Source of the DNA: Sthenelais limicola
Lineage: Eukaryota > Annelida > Polychaeta > Phyllodocida > Sigalionidae
Assembly: GCA_942159475.1 (NCBI GenBank)
Contig: OW804097.1
Location: 10,727,172-10,791,171, forward strand
DNA length: 64,000 nt
Direction: 5' to 3'
Shown here: positions 30,843-40,895 of the stretch, one piece after another
How positions within the stretch are numbered: the stretch's first letter is position 1
How the letters are laid out: every line of letters begins with the position of its first letter
The notes under the pieces: generated by a model
Database searches by the model: none
What the model saw: only the letters and a program-made list of their open reading frames with translations
What the model was told of the DNA's origin: nothing
Translations under genes and position numbers: made by a program

Positions 30843-32612
30843 TTAGTCTTGCAGCATCAAGTCGAAGAATGTGCTGAGAGCATTGGTCATTTTGACAGCA
30901 AGTTGGCGCTTGTCTTGTCTTGGCCCTGTGTCCGTATTGGGTGCTTGGGGGGCAGGGTTTCTCTGAGTGTTCTGTTTGCGAACTTTCTGTCTCTGAGCAC
31001 CCTGCTGTTGTTGCTGAGGTGGAGTTTTCCTCTTGAGGGGATTGTTGTTGTTGTTGGGTTTCCCAAACCCCGATCCCCTCGCACCTTGGGTTTGTGGTTG
31101 ACCCCTAGGTGCTTGGTTACCTGGACCTTTACCCTTGCCCTTACCCTTGGGTTTGGGTTTGGGTTTGGCAGGTTTTTGGTGTTCTGCAGGTCTGAAGGCG
31201 CGATCTATTCCGGACCACATGTGGAAATCGCCTTCCTTCTTGAGAGCGTCGCTCTCTTTGTTAAGGGCTGCATTGGTTTTGGCCGCCTCTCTAGTTGTGA
31301 CAACTTTCACAGACTGTAGGGCGTCTTCAAGGCTGTACTCTGTTTGGGTGCGGTACAATTCGGTTAGGGCGGTCAGATTAGCTGTCGCCTTGTTCTTATG
31401 TGCTATGGCCTGGGATCGCATGGATCCTGCGGTCAAGTTGAGAACTCTAGTGCCGAATTCCTTTCTGAGGATCACGAAGGTAGTCGCTGCATCCTTGCAC
31501 AGGATCATACCTGCTGGAGGGCAGGCACCGACGGTCCACTTCGGGAACCTCTGCTTCAAGGCCAGGGCATCGTAGTGAGATGCCTTGATATTGAGCGTGA
31601 GATACCGTTGTCTGGCATTACGGTAAAGACGCCATTGGTCTTTGGCGACTGGGAGGATCTCAGTAAATGTGTTTTCAGGGTCAGTTTCTGGATCTTCTTC
31701 TTGATCACTGTTTTGTGGAGGAAGATCTTGTCTAGACTGATCTCGTCTGATGCCACCACGGTTATTTGGTGCTGCCCTGGATCCATTGGGGTTATTGCGT
31801 CTGCCTTGCCTGGGCTGGCGCTGTTGCAGTGGAGTAGCGGTGCTAGTGCTAGCTCGTGCCGTGTCTTCCTCCTGTGTGGAGGAAAAATGACAAAGGTTTT
31901 TAAGAATTTCTTCAGTGTTTTTGTCAAATTGTTCTCTATAATTGGGGAGAGAATAGGTGATCATGGGTTCTGAGCGGGTCGTTGCCTCTCCCGATGTTCC
32001 AGCCGCAGGATTAGCGGAGGACGTGCCGGGGAGGACGGCTCGCTCGGGACCGTTTTGAAAGGAGACCGTGTCAGGGATTTCCTCGCTTTCCATAGCCATA
32101 GTTGTGTTTAAATCTTTATCTAAAGAAGCAGATGTTTGTACAGCAACATTAGCCGTAACTAGGGTGTCTACACTAGGTGTTTGACCATCTTGTTTACGTT
32201 TTTTAGGCTCTGGAGCGATTTGTTTACGTGAGCTCGAAGGAAGCGGAATGGACCGTTGCTGCGCATGCGCAAGCGCTTGTGCGGCAGTTATGGCCATCTC
32301 AGCGTCCAGTCGAGGAGGACGTAAAATTAGTTTGTTTTTAGGGCGATCAGAGTTAGTTAGATCGGTGCAAGAAGTGAAATTGTTAGTTTCAATCGGTTCG
32401 GAACTCACTGTGTCGTCGATTTGTTGTCCTTGGTTTTGAGAGTCTTTGTCAGACTCGGACAACGTAGCTTTGCTCGCAAGGAGCGTGAGCTGAGTGAGCG
32501 GGCCGACTGGATGTTGACTTTCGTCATCTTCCTCAACCTCCGAAGAATCTTCGTAAAGAGGTGAGTTAGAGGCATCCCGATATTCAGCGTACTCATTATC
32601 GTGATCAGACAT
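30843..32612 (-). CDS. PLE ORF1: putative nucleic-acid-binding protein
   Basis: 589 residues with no enzyme motif I recognise. The N-terminus is acidic and low-complexity (SEVEEDDESQ), the middle third is Q/P/T-rich, and residues about 310-470 form the only compact region (KDQWRLYRNARQRYLTL, ACPPAGMILCKDAATTF). The C-terminus is strongly basic with KPKPKPKGKGKGKG, then polyN, polyQ and KVRKQ. This layout suits an RNA-binding or particle-forming protein acting with ORF2. Many PLEs have one ORF, so a long separate ORF1 is notable. The start follows the 5' terminal repeat by 82 bp. Open frames on the opposite strand are shadows. Confidence 0.8.
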   Translation of the reverse strand: MSDHDNEYAEYRDASNSPLYEDSSEVEEDDESQHPVGPLTQLTLLASKATLSESDKDSQNQGQQIDDTVSSEPIETNNFTSCTDLTNSDRPKNKLILRPPRLDAEMAITAAQALAHAQQRSIPLPSSSRKQIAPEPKKRKQDGQTPSVDTLVTANVAVQTSASLDKDLNTTMAMESEEIPDTVSFQNGPERAVLPGTSSANPAAGTSGEATTRSEPMITYSLPNYREQFDKNTEEILKNLCHFSSTQEEDTARASTSTATPLQQRQPRQGRRNNPNGSRAAPNNRGGIRRDQSRQDLPPQNSDQEEDPETDPENTFTEILPVAKDQWRLYRNARQRYLTLNIKASHYDALALKQRFPKWTVGACPPAGMILCKDAATTFVILRKEFGTRVLNLTAGSMRSQAIAHKNKATANLTALTELYRTQTEYSLEDALQSVKVVTTREAAKTNAALNKESDALKKEGDFHMWSGIDRAFRPAEHQKPAKPKPKPKGKGKGKGPGNQAPRGQPQTQGARGSGFGKPNNNNNPLKRKTPPQQQQQGAQRQKVRKQNTQRNPAPQAPNTDTGPRQDKRQLAVKMTNALSTFFDLMLQD

Positions 32613-32694
32613 GGCGAATGTTTCTATTGAGAAACTTGGTATACCAGTAAGGTAGGCCGGTCGCTCAGGCTGTGTGTGTTGTGCACTAAAAATG

Positions 32695-33384
32695 GGGAAC
32701 GTGTTGTTGCCCGAGAAGCGCTACCACAACTGAGGCTGGAGCCTCGTGAACGAACGTACTACCGTAACTCACCTAGGCAACGTTGTTGTTGCTTAGTGAG
32801 TATGGTAACACCTAATTATGACCTCATCATGGTTGTCAACAACTCTGGATGAGGATTATCGAGGTCGATAGGACCTCTGTTTGTAACTAACTGATGTAGT
32901 ACTGTCATAATCTGATGAAATAAATAATTATTGTTCAATTATAATTATTCTTTGATCACCAGGTGGTGTTTGATGTGGTTTCGACCTTAGGAGGTCTCAT
33001 CAGGCGCTAGTTTGGTCGCGTTGGTTAAATGTAATTTAACACTGGGCCCAAGTTTAAGTTTGTACTACCAGTAGTACATTGTTATAACAATTACTGACAC
33101 TGTAACTGTATGCTGGTTCCTGTATATCAAATCGTTGGATTTAAGTGCAGGGTGGTGTGAGTTACTGTAACTTTAAGGGGAACAGTCCTTCCGGTGACTG
33201 AGTGTCACCTATGTTTGCCTGTTGCTCTTGGAAGAGCAATAAGTTAACAATGAAGGTAGGTAGAATGTGTGGTAGGACCGTGGTCCAGGCTGGAAGTAGA
33301 TCCAGCCGTAGCCGTGAAGGGGCATTTTCTGTATAGACTTTATTTGGGAACGTAATGGTTGAAAATGTCGAATAAATATTCAGT
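32695..33384 (-). repeat. PLE 5' pseudo-LTR
   Basis: Matches 27639-28328 base for base as far as I can read. It precedes ORF1 on the sense strand, so it should contain the promoter. No clear TATA box is placed. Its hammerhead-like core is at 32979-33003. Confidence 0.93.
32979..33003 (-). ncRNA. hammerhead ribozyme-like core (5' pseudo-LTR)
   Basis: Same core as at 27923, at the expected 5056-bp offset. In a tandem transcript, two such copies would be able to release unit-length RNA if active. Confidence 0.55.
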
Positions 33385-33387
33385 ATG

Positions 33388-33552
33388 TCTCGATCCTATC
33401 TTTAATAAAAGCGGATGCAGAATCCGCAACAGCAAGACTAAGAAGGAATTTAGATGAGAAAAGATGGATAGCCAGACTTCAAACAATGGTACCCAGTGGA
33501 CTTAACATTCTGGACTGAATATTTATTCGACATTTTCAACCATTACGTTCCC
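33388..33552 (+). repeat. inverted 165-bp tail of the PLE
   Basis: Exact reverse complement of 28290-28454, covering the end of ORF2 and the first 39 bp of the terminal repeat. It is joined to the 5' terminal repeat by three extra bases (33385-33387). It ends at the complement of GGGAACGT, like the element's other edge. Confidence 0.92.
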
Positions 33553-33555
33553 AAA

Positions 33556-34180
33556 TATTACTGTATTTGTGTATGGTATAAATAGATATTACTGTATTTG
33601 TGTATGGTATAAATAGATATTACTGTATTTGTGTATGGTATAAATAGATATTACAGTATTTGTGTATCAATAGATATTACTGTATTTGTGTATAAATAGA
33701 TATTACTGTATTTGTGTATAAATAGATATTACTGTATTTGTGTATGGTATAAATAGATATTACAGTATTTGTGTATCAATAGATATTACTGTATTTGTGT
33801 ATAAATAGATATTACTGTATTTGTGTATAAATAGATATTACTGTATTTGTGTATAAATAGATATTACTGTATTTGTGTATAAATAGATATTACTGTATCT
33901 GTGTATAAATAGATATTACTGTATTTGTGTATGGTATAAATAGATATTACTGTATTTGTGTATGGTATAAATAGATATTACTGTATTTGTGTATGGTATA
34001 AATAGATATTACTGTATTTGTGTATGGTATAAATAGATATTACTGTATTTGTGTATGGTATAAATAGATATTACTGTATTTGTGTATGGTATAAATAGAT
34101 ATTACTGTATTTGTGTATGGTATAAATAGATATTACTGTATTTGTGTATGGTATAAATAGATAATACAGTATTTGTGTAT
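33556..34180. repeat. 26/31-bp minisatellite, right part
   Basis: About 21 further units of the array at 26318. The 31-bp TATGG type predominates, and a few units have TATCAA instead. It ends at GTATGGTTC. Confidence 0.92.
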
Positions 34181-34317
34181 GGTTCAATGCCGGGGTTGGG
34201 TTCCTGTGAGAGGGAGCGCGCCTGTATGTTTGAGATGCTGAGTGTGAATCTATCACCTTACATCCAGACACACTAAAGGTCTTAAAGATGGACTCCCTCT
34301 ATCACTGTACATCCTGA

Positions 34318-34494
34318 ATTTAAATCATTTCTTTAAACAGCATTATACAATTTACAAAAGCTACGATATTGATGACAGCATTCTTGCAGTTTTTAATGAA
34401 AATGTTGCCAATATTTTTATGTCATTTTTCAACAGAATCCATCCCATGATGCACTGTAAAAGACCTGCGCAGTGACGCATACAAATCCCCTATT
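34318..34494 (-). repeat. family C MITE, partial
   Basis: Reverse-oriented half with ATGCACTGTAAAAGACC, TGCGCAGTG and AAATCCCCTATT. The distal half is missing. Confidence 0.65.
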
Positions 34495-34507
34495 CTCAGA
34501 TTCTCAA

Positions 34508-34735
34508 ATCCCCTTTTCTCGGAAAATGTACAATTGGCAGCCGTATATGTTTAGTAAATTCTGCTAAATTAGGCTGCAATTTGGTCAATACTAGGTAAAT
34601 TCGTGCATATTCAGCATTGCATTGATTCTGGCAATCTGTTTGGTTAGGTTGAACTGTATTTTGGACTTTATTTTCGTCTGAAATTTGGGTTATTTCCGAG
34701 AATTGGTGAAAGTTAATTGTACATTTTCTGGCGAT
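34508..34735 (+). repeat. family A MITE, subfamily A1, degraded ends
   Basis: A1 interior is clear, but the left end reads CCTTTTCTCGGAAAATG and the right GGCGATTCCCC. It abuts the family C fragment. Confidence 0.65.
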
Positions 34736-34849
34736 TCCCCAAAATATCAATGTCCATACCTGTCTGTCATGTCCTTATCTGTAGTCCATATGCTATCACA
34801 CCGCAATGATTACCAGCAATGAAGCAATGAAATCAAAACAGTCATTGGT

Positions 34850-35850
34850 CTCCTCGTTTAAAACACTAAAGGGAAAGGTGCTGGTGGAATTATAGGCATC
34901 ACCAAAACTAGATCGGCTCTGATCAGAGGGGCACTCTCCTATAATCTCTGTCCCCACATCAGCATCACTGTATATGCCAACTACAATGTTGAGAAGAATG
35001 ACATTGTTCTCAATGAAAGTCGGCCAAACCATATGGAAAGAGATAAAAAGGATGAGGACCATGACCAACTTGCTAATCTTGGATTCTTCTCTGCAATGGA
35101 ATTCTTACATAATCTGTGAAACAAAGATCTTTTGACAATTGCAATTCAGGATGCAAGTACAGTATATCTCAGGGGCCAGAGACAATTAGAAACATCTGTG
35201 CCAATGAGGCTGATCAAAACACCTGAAAACTTCAATGATCCAATGGTGAGGAATAATACCCTTACTTTCAGTTCAAGAAAAAGGGAAAGACAAAGGATAA
35301 AAACATCATTCTTAAAGCAGATTTTAACACTATGCAGAGAATATGTAGCTGGAAGAGAGTTGGATTGGAAAAAGTATTAGAAGATTCTCTCTGGCAGAAG
35401 ACAATGGTAATCTACAAACTGGTAATAAAGCCATCTTGATTCATTGACTAAATGAAAATATCCCCTGTCCATCTGCTGTTGCTGTGTTTGAGATTCAACC
35501 CTCATTATAGATGGTCAGGCATTAATCAAACCGGATGGAGCCATTACCTTTAAGGATTACACAGATGTCTTTACTGATACCGTTCTGAAAGTGGGAAATG
35601 CATTTGGAAGAATTGATCTATTATTTGACCAGTACAAAGGCAGTACTATCAAAACTAACATTCCTGACCCTACAACTCTTGGGTGGAAACTAAAGGACCA
35701 GCAATTTGTGCCCATCCTTATGACCAAAGATGCTGTAGCTGATGCTTGCATATCACTGACATTGAGTCAATGCAAGACTGGGAGTATAAATCAACATAAA
35801 GGTTGCAGGAACACTATTCTACCATGCACTTCAAAACAGTCAGTGTGATA
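34850..35850 (+). pseudogene. decayed copy of a repetitive invertebrate gene family
   Basis: Broken frames carry a coherent order of protein-like segments. GGIIGITKTRSALIRGAL lies near 34885, NDPMVRNNTLTFSSRK near 35240 and IIDGQALIKPDGAITF near 35505. FGRIDLLFDQYKGSTIK follows near 35605, then GWKLKDQQFVPILMTKDAVA near 35680 and a C-rich tail. From memory this resembles a multicopy family common in molluscs, cnidarians and annelids, with a DGxALI...RIDLLFDxY...SIK core and a GW...VPxLM...C-rich end. Its function is unknown to me. Stops and frame changes (for example TGA near 35118 and TAG near 35379) break it. There are no obvious introns, so a retrocopy or mobile origin is possible. Confidence 0.5.
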
Positions 35851-36199
35851 AAAATGCAGGTGTCTACAGCAACATAAGGGAATAGATACAACACTTTATG
35901 AAGGTTGGCTTGTAACCATTTCACTGTACCTCTGATTTTGTACATTGTATATATTTCTAAACATGTCTCTGACTCAGAATTGCATTCATGAATGTACATC
36001 CTTCATAGCAATATTGATATGCCAATGATATTGCATGCAATCAAGTTGATGTACTACTTAGTTGTACAGGCACCATATACAAGGCAGTTCTTCAATTGAT
36101 TGAAGGATGAAGTTATAGCTAGGAATGTATGGACTTTTTATTCAGATTGTTTTGCACAACAATAAGAATATCAGAAATAGATTCCCCTCTGCATTACCA

Positions 36200-36419
36200 T
36201 CATTTTGAGGTATCACATGACCATATTTGTGTTTTTTTTATGATTTTTCTCAGAAATGAGTAAAAAACACATATTATATGTGGATATTTGGTTGTCATGG
36301 TAACCGCATTGCTCTGACATCCAGGTAAGTATGTCAAATGGATTGTCCTCTCAATTTCCATCATTTTGAGGTATCACACGACTATATATGTGTGTTTTAT
36401 GATTTTTCTAAAAAATGAT
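36200..36419. repeat. 60-bp direct repeat 159 bp apart
   Basis: CCATCATTTTGAGGTATCAC, followed by a variable part and TATGATTTTTCT, occurs near 36200 and again near 36359. It may mark a small element or a local duplication. Confidence 0.6.
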
Positions 36420-36564
36420 TTTCGTGTTCAGCACACCCAAATTAGCCAGAAAAATGCTGATGAACCTTTGTACTCAAAAATGCTCCTAGGAGTATTAAGA
36501 GTGATATTTAGGTGGATTTTGCCCAGTCTACACAGGTCTATTACGATTTCAATTATCTATATGG

Positions 36565-36797
36565 GTCAGATTTTCAGAAAATGTACAATTCACTTTTACC
36601 AATTCTCTCAAATAACGCAAATTTAAAAAAAAAAGAGTTCAAAATACAGTTCAATCTCACCAAACAGATTGCTAGAATCAATGCAATGCCAGATATACTC
36701 GAATTTACCTAGTATTGACCAAATTGCATGCTTATTTTGTAGAATTTGCTAAAAGTGTACAGCTGCCAATTGTACATTTTCTGAAAATCTGACCCAT
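36565..36797 (-). repeat. family A MITE, subfamily A1
   Basis: Perfect inverted ends. An A-run replaces part of the interior near 36628. Confidence 0.8.
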
Positions 36798-36825
36798 GTC
36801 TCACTTACACCTGTCTCCATCAGAT

Positions 36826-37260
36826 TCAATTCAATTCAACTCAAAGATTCTTTATTGCTGATGTTAAATTACAAATGGCGGATCATCTCTGATGGCTGTC
36901 AGCTCTTTCCATGATTGCCTTTCTCAGATATTCCATTTGTGTTGTTTTTTTGATAAATTTATTTCTCATCATTTCCAACAATATGGTAATTCTAACTTCA
37001 AGAAGGGAAAAACAACATATATCTCGGATAAATTATATTTTAAACAAAGAACAAAAATAGAGATCCCTCATCATTGCTTACTTCTGAACTCCCAGTTATA
37101 ATAGTTTCGATTGAATTATAATCCCCCCTAGTACGTATAAACACCCTAATTTTTTAATTTTGGCCCCCTGAAAGTTTTAAAAGTTTTTCTTGAATGATAT
37201 TTGGTCTTCAATTTTGTGAAGCACCAATTCCAGGTTATTCCATCTGGTTTGGCATTTGTA
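36826..37260 (-). mobile_element. non-LTR retroposon 3' end with AATTG tail
   Basis: Starts on the plus strand with ATTCAATTCAATTCAA and AAGATTCTTTATTGC, the reverse of an AATAAAGAATCTT/AATTG tail. The same tail occurs on the plus strand at 42140-42168. The 5' extent is a guess, since nothing bounds it before the next MITE. Confidence 0.5.
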
Positions 37261-37356
37261 TATATATGTGATGTGTTTCAGGAAAATGAGCCGTAATTAT
37301 ATAAGTCATGGATTTTGAGATAACATCATATTTGAAACAATGAGATCAAGATGATT

Positions 37357-37718
37357 TCTGGGCCCAGTGTTAAATTATATTTAACCAACGCGACCAAACT
37401 AGCGCCTGATGAGACCTCCTAAGGTCGAAACCACATCAAACACCAACCTGGTGATCAAAGAATAATTATAATTGAACAATAATTATTTATTTCATCAGAT
37501 TATGAAAGTACTACATCAGTTAGTTACAAACAGAGGCCCTATCGACCTCGACAATCCTCATCCAGAGTTGTTGACAACCATGATGAGGTCATAATTGGGT
37601 GTTACCATACTCACTAAGCAACAATAACGTTGCCTAGGTGAGTTACGGTAGTACGTTCGTTCACGAGGCTCCAGCCTCAGTTGTGGTAGCGCTTCTCGGG
37701 CAACAACACGTTCCCCAC
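37357..37718 (+). mobile_element. 5'-truncated PLE copy
   Basis: Reverse complement of the outer about 360 bp of the terminal repeat at 27639, ending in the same ...CACGTTCCC. It has a handful of differences, such as an extra A in the CACCAACCTGGTG hairpin. Direct 15-bp GAGATCAAGATGATT flanks it (37342-37356, 37719-37733), so this is a true insertion with a target duplication and shows where the element's 3' end lies. It keeps the hammerhead-like core at 37406-37430. Confidence 0.9.
37406..37430 (+). ncRNA. hammerhead ribozyme-like core (truncated PLE)
   Basis: CTGATGA, stem GACC/GGTC, loop TCCTAA and GAAA, unchanged from the full element although neighbouring sequence has diverged. Confidence 0.5.
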
Positions 37719-37872
37719 GAGATCAAGATGATTCTAATGATAGTAAACAGTATAATACTCTAATAAGTATGTCTATATTTCAAGTTTGATATTTTTGTTT
37801 TTAAAGAAATAGTTTCCAATAGTTCTGGGTGGACAATTACGGGTAAAGTAACATATCATACTCCATACGCAG

Positions 37873-38295
37873 GTTTGTTTGTTTTTAAAGATGTTTATTC
37901 AGCAAGATGAAATTATGTAGAATGTACACTATTCTCATTCAGAGCTGGTTGCTTAGAGAAAAAATTACATAAAAATGTTTAATTACAGCAAAAAAGGTTC
38001 TAGTGATATGTAGGACATTAACAGCAAGTGACGCTGCGATTCACACACAATAAAAACCACCACCAAGGGCATCATCCTATTTGCAACAGTCCTAATAGCA
38101 TCGTTTCTGACACAAAATAATGGAAAAATACATTATAAGACTTCAAAGAAATATGATAAGGAGAGCTATCACGACTGAAAGGGCATTTCACAAAGCCATA
38201 CACACGTCCAAGGGAGACATCATATAACAGTTAGACATATCTCACTGAATTTCCTCACAATAGGTTCTCAGGAGTTGGAATTTCCCAGACATTTA
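37873..38295 (-). mobile_element. retroposon 3' end with AAAC-type tail
   Basis: Begins on the plus strand GTTTGTTTGTTTTTAAAG, AAGATGTTTATTCAGCAAGA. On the minus strand this is a polyadenylated 3' end with AATAAACATCTT. It interrupts a family B MITE. Confidence 0.55.
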
Positions 38296-38565
38296 AGCTG
38301 GACATTTAAGGTCTTCGCAAGGACATATTTAATACAATATCCTGAAATGTGGCACATAGATTCCAAATGACTAAAAGCGCTAAGGCCCTTAAAACTCAGA
38401 ACATTTCAATAAAGAGATCTTTACACAAGTATCATTTTTTGCGACTTGTGAGTCATTTTCCTAAAACACATCACATATATATAACAGAATCAGTTTCCAT
38501 GGAGATGAGAACTCCATGTGACAAGTAGGCGCCGGATGGCCATAGCTATACAGGAATGGTTACAT

Positions 38566-38799
38566 GGGTCAGATTTTCAGAAAATGTACAATTGGCAGCT
38601 GTACACATTTAGTAAATTCTGCTAAATTAGGCTGCAATTAGGTCAATACTAGGTAAGTTTAAATATATCCGGCATTGCATTGCTTCTAGCAATCTGTTTG
38701 GTTAGGTTGAACTGTATTTTGAACTTTATTTTCGTCTGAAATTTGGGTTATTTGAGAGGATTGGTGAAACTGAATTGTACATTTTCTGAAAATCTGACC
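38566..38799 (+). repeat. family A MITE, subfamily A1
   Basis: Well preserved. Right terminus CTGACCAAC instead of CTGACCC. Confidence 0.8.
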
Positions 38800-38809
38800 A
38801 ACATATAGA

Positions 38810-39670
38810 TAGACTTACTCTATGTGTTCACCCGCTATAGATGCAGCCATATAGTATACTATACGACAGGTAGACCAACACAGTGCAAACAAACAAGTTC
38901 ATCATAGATCTGGGACGAAAATTCATTTATAATGTTTTCATTATCGTTGATGATTATCAAACCACCATTTTGGATAATAAAACATCCTATTATGCGTAGA
39001 TTTAGGCCTAATGCAGAATTTTTTTTTTTTTTTTTTTTAAGGTTTCCCCCGCCGAAGGCGGTACGAGCGCCGAAGGGATGCTTTTCTAACCCATGTTAAT
39101 GTAGTTTTATCAACACGAATTTAGATAAGAAAGATATGAGAAAAACTTAAGGCCTATCTTTTGTCAACACCCGATATGCCGGCCATGACGCAATATTGTA
39201 TCGTTCGTTGTGACGTCTTCTAATTTACACTACGTTAGTAACGCGCATTGTACTTGGCAACGCTTTTTCCCGCGCGCATACGTTGGGGTTGAACTAGAAG
39301 GTTCAATAATAGAATTGGTCGGGGGAAACCGTTTTCTCCTTGGTCACAACCAAAGTTTCTTGTTTAATAGTTTTTATTGGCCTTGTACATTTAAATTCTT
39401 TACCAAAATACGCATAACCACACTGGTTATTATTTTCATGCGTTGTCAAGGTCAGGTTTGAAAACTTAATCAAATTCTACCTAGTTAAATATGACAAGAT
39501 AAATCTAAACAAATGCACTTTTCTAAATATCTCCCCCCCCCCCCCCCATCCACGATGATCTCATAAATGAAATATACCTCAATCTTTGTGTTCTTTTCTG
39601 TTACAATACTCAGAATTTTCATTCAGACAAATATACAAACTAGGACAAACAAGCCATAATATTAACTTTA
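38810..39670. other. anonymous sequence with T-run and C-run
   Basis: A T-run (39019-39038) is followed by CCGCCGAAGGCGG. There is a C-run near 39533-39547, and the rest is AT-rich. No supported gene. Confidence 0.4.
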
Positions 39671-39830
39671 TTTCAGTAGAGGGAGAGAGGCTCGCTGTAT
39701 ATCGGGTAGGATGGCTTGATAAAATGATGTGGTAATAGAGAAAGCATAATAAACTTGATCTTGTTTTATTAAATATCTCTAGCTTTCGGGCGACTTGCCC
39801 TTCTTCAGGATTGAGTGATCTTTATGTCAG
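39670..39830 (-). mobile_element. PLE-like remnant related to 4200-4352
   Basis: Shares GGCTCGCTG, ATATCGGGT, the ATAATAAA...TTG...TTTTATT block and AGCTTTCGGG with the earlier copy. On the minus strand its core is CTGAAGA, stem GGGC/GCCC and GAAA (39784-39808), so one core base differs from the hammerhead consensus. Confidence 0.5.
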
Positions 39831-40013
39831 GCAATGTGTTTTGAGTTGAATATCCATCCTCAGATGTTAAAGATAGAGTACATAAGAAGATTAATTTAAT
39901 TCAGGTAAGCAAATATTTGTAAAGGTTGAGTCAGTTTTCAAAGTAGATAGTTATTGTTATCGATGCAGTGAAACTGTCATCAGAAATCTTGTCAGTACAA
40001 TCTGTTATTATGA

Positions 40014-40133
40014 TGTGATGTTTTCAGGGAAAATGAGTCTCCAGTCGCAAAAATGGATTTCGGGATATTATTTGAAAAGATGGGATCAAGCCGATTCCAA
40101 TGATAGTAAACAGTTGGATATCTAATAAGTATT
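40014..40133 (+). repeat. family B MITE, left fragment
   Basis: Left terminus with ATGTGATGTTTTCAGGG and interior to ATCTAATAAGTAT, then unrelated sequence. Confidence 0.65.
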
Positions 40134-40344
40134 AACCACTTATGGAACCGAGTTCGGAGCGGGTGAGAAATGTAGAACTCGTTTTCCAGCGGAGTGAGAC
40201 AACATGAAGCCGAACATGAAGGAGAACCATGAAGGAGAACCACCATCTGGACAAATACCACCCAAAAAATATTTATTGTTATTCTATTCTAGTGCTAATC
40301 CTAACATTAATGAGTGGTATTTATCTCAGGTTGTGTATGTTGGG

Positions 40345-40895
40345 TGGCACCTATCCCAGTGCCACGTGTCCCAGTACCACCTGTTCCAGTGCCACCTGTC
40401 CCTGTCCCAGTGCCACCTGTCCCTGTCCCAGTGCCACCTGTCCCTGTCCCAGTGCCACCTGTCCCAGTGCCTCCTGTCCCAGTGCCACCTTTTTCAGTGC
40501 CAACTGTCCCTGTCCCAGTGCCACCTGTCCCAGTGCCACCTGTCCAAGTGCCACCTGTCCCAGTGCCACCCGTCCCAGTGCCAACTGTCCCAGTGCCACC
40601 TGTCCCAGTGCCACCTGTCCCTGTCCCAGTGCCACCTGTCCCTGTCCCAGTGCCACCTGTCCCTGTCCCAGTGCCAACTGTCCCAGTGCCACCTGTCCCA
40701 GTGCCAACTGTCCCAGTGCCAACTGTCCCAGTGCCAACTGTCCCAGTGCCAACTGTCCCAGTGCAAACGGTCCCAGTGCCAACGGTCCCAGTGCCAACGG
40801 TCCCAGTGCCAACGGTCCCTGTCCCAGTGCCAACTGTCCCAGTGCCAACTGTCCCAGTGCCAACTGTCCATGTGCCAACTGTCCATGTGCCACCT
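40345..40895. repeat. 18-bp minisatellite, about 30 units
   Basis: Unit CCCAGTGCCACCTGT with the CC, CA and AA variants CCACCTG, CCAACTG and CCAACGG, sometimes with an extra CCCTGT. Being a multiple of 3 and free of stops, it opens long frames in five of six registers. No splice or start context supports translation. Unit variants sort from left (CCACCTG) to right (CCAACTG, then CCAACGG). Confidence 0.9.

Larger units (their letters stand above)
27639..33552 (-). mobile_element. complete Penelope-like retroelement with GIY-YIG endonuclease
   Basis: The 5914-bp insertion reads on the minus strand. Order: inverted tail (33552-33388), 5' terminal repeat (33384-32695), ORF1 (32612-30843), ORF2 (30765-28324), 3' terminal repeat (28328-27639). 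The outer ends are GGGAACGT on the left and its complement on the right. The two 690-bp terminal repeats look identical by eye with a constant offset of 5056, and both ORFs are uninterrupted, so the insertion is recent. PLEs are copied by target-primed reverse transcription and often have pseudo-LTRs and inverted or truncated end copies, as here. The flanks are minisatellite on both sides, so a target duplication cannot be told apart from the array repeat. Confidence 0.93.
37268..38475 (+). repeat. family B MITE with two nested insertions
   Basis: Left terminus GTGATGTGTTTCAGG at 37268 and right terminus AAACACATCAC at 38475 belong to one copy. It is interrupted first by a truncated PLE (37357-37718) and then by a retroposon 3' end (37873-38295). 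The inner family B segments keep the correct order. Confidence 0.8.

Noticed and set aside
30780..31973. Plus-strand open frames opposite the PLE ORF1
   Set aside because: They are shadows of the GC-richer coding strand of ORF1.
27639..33384. LTR retrotransposon or DIRS interpretation of the 5.9-kb element
   Set aside because: No integrase, protease, RNase H or tyrosine recombinase is present. RT motifs plus a C-terminal GIY-YIG define a Penelope-like element, whose terminal repeats are pseudo-LTRs.
26318..34180. CRISPR-like array
   Set aside because: Units are contiguous with no unique spacers and the sequence is eukaryotic. These are minisatellites.
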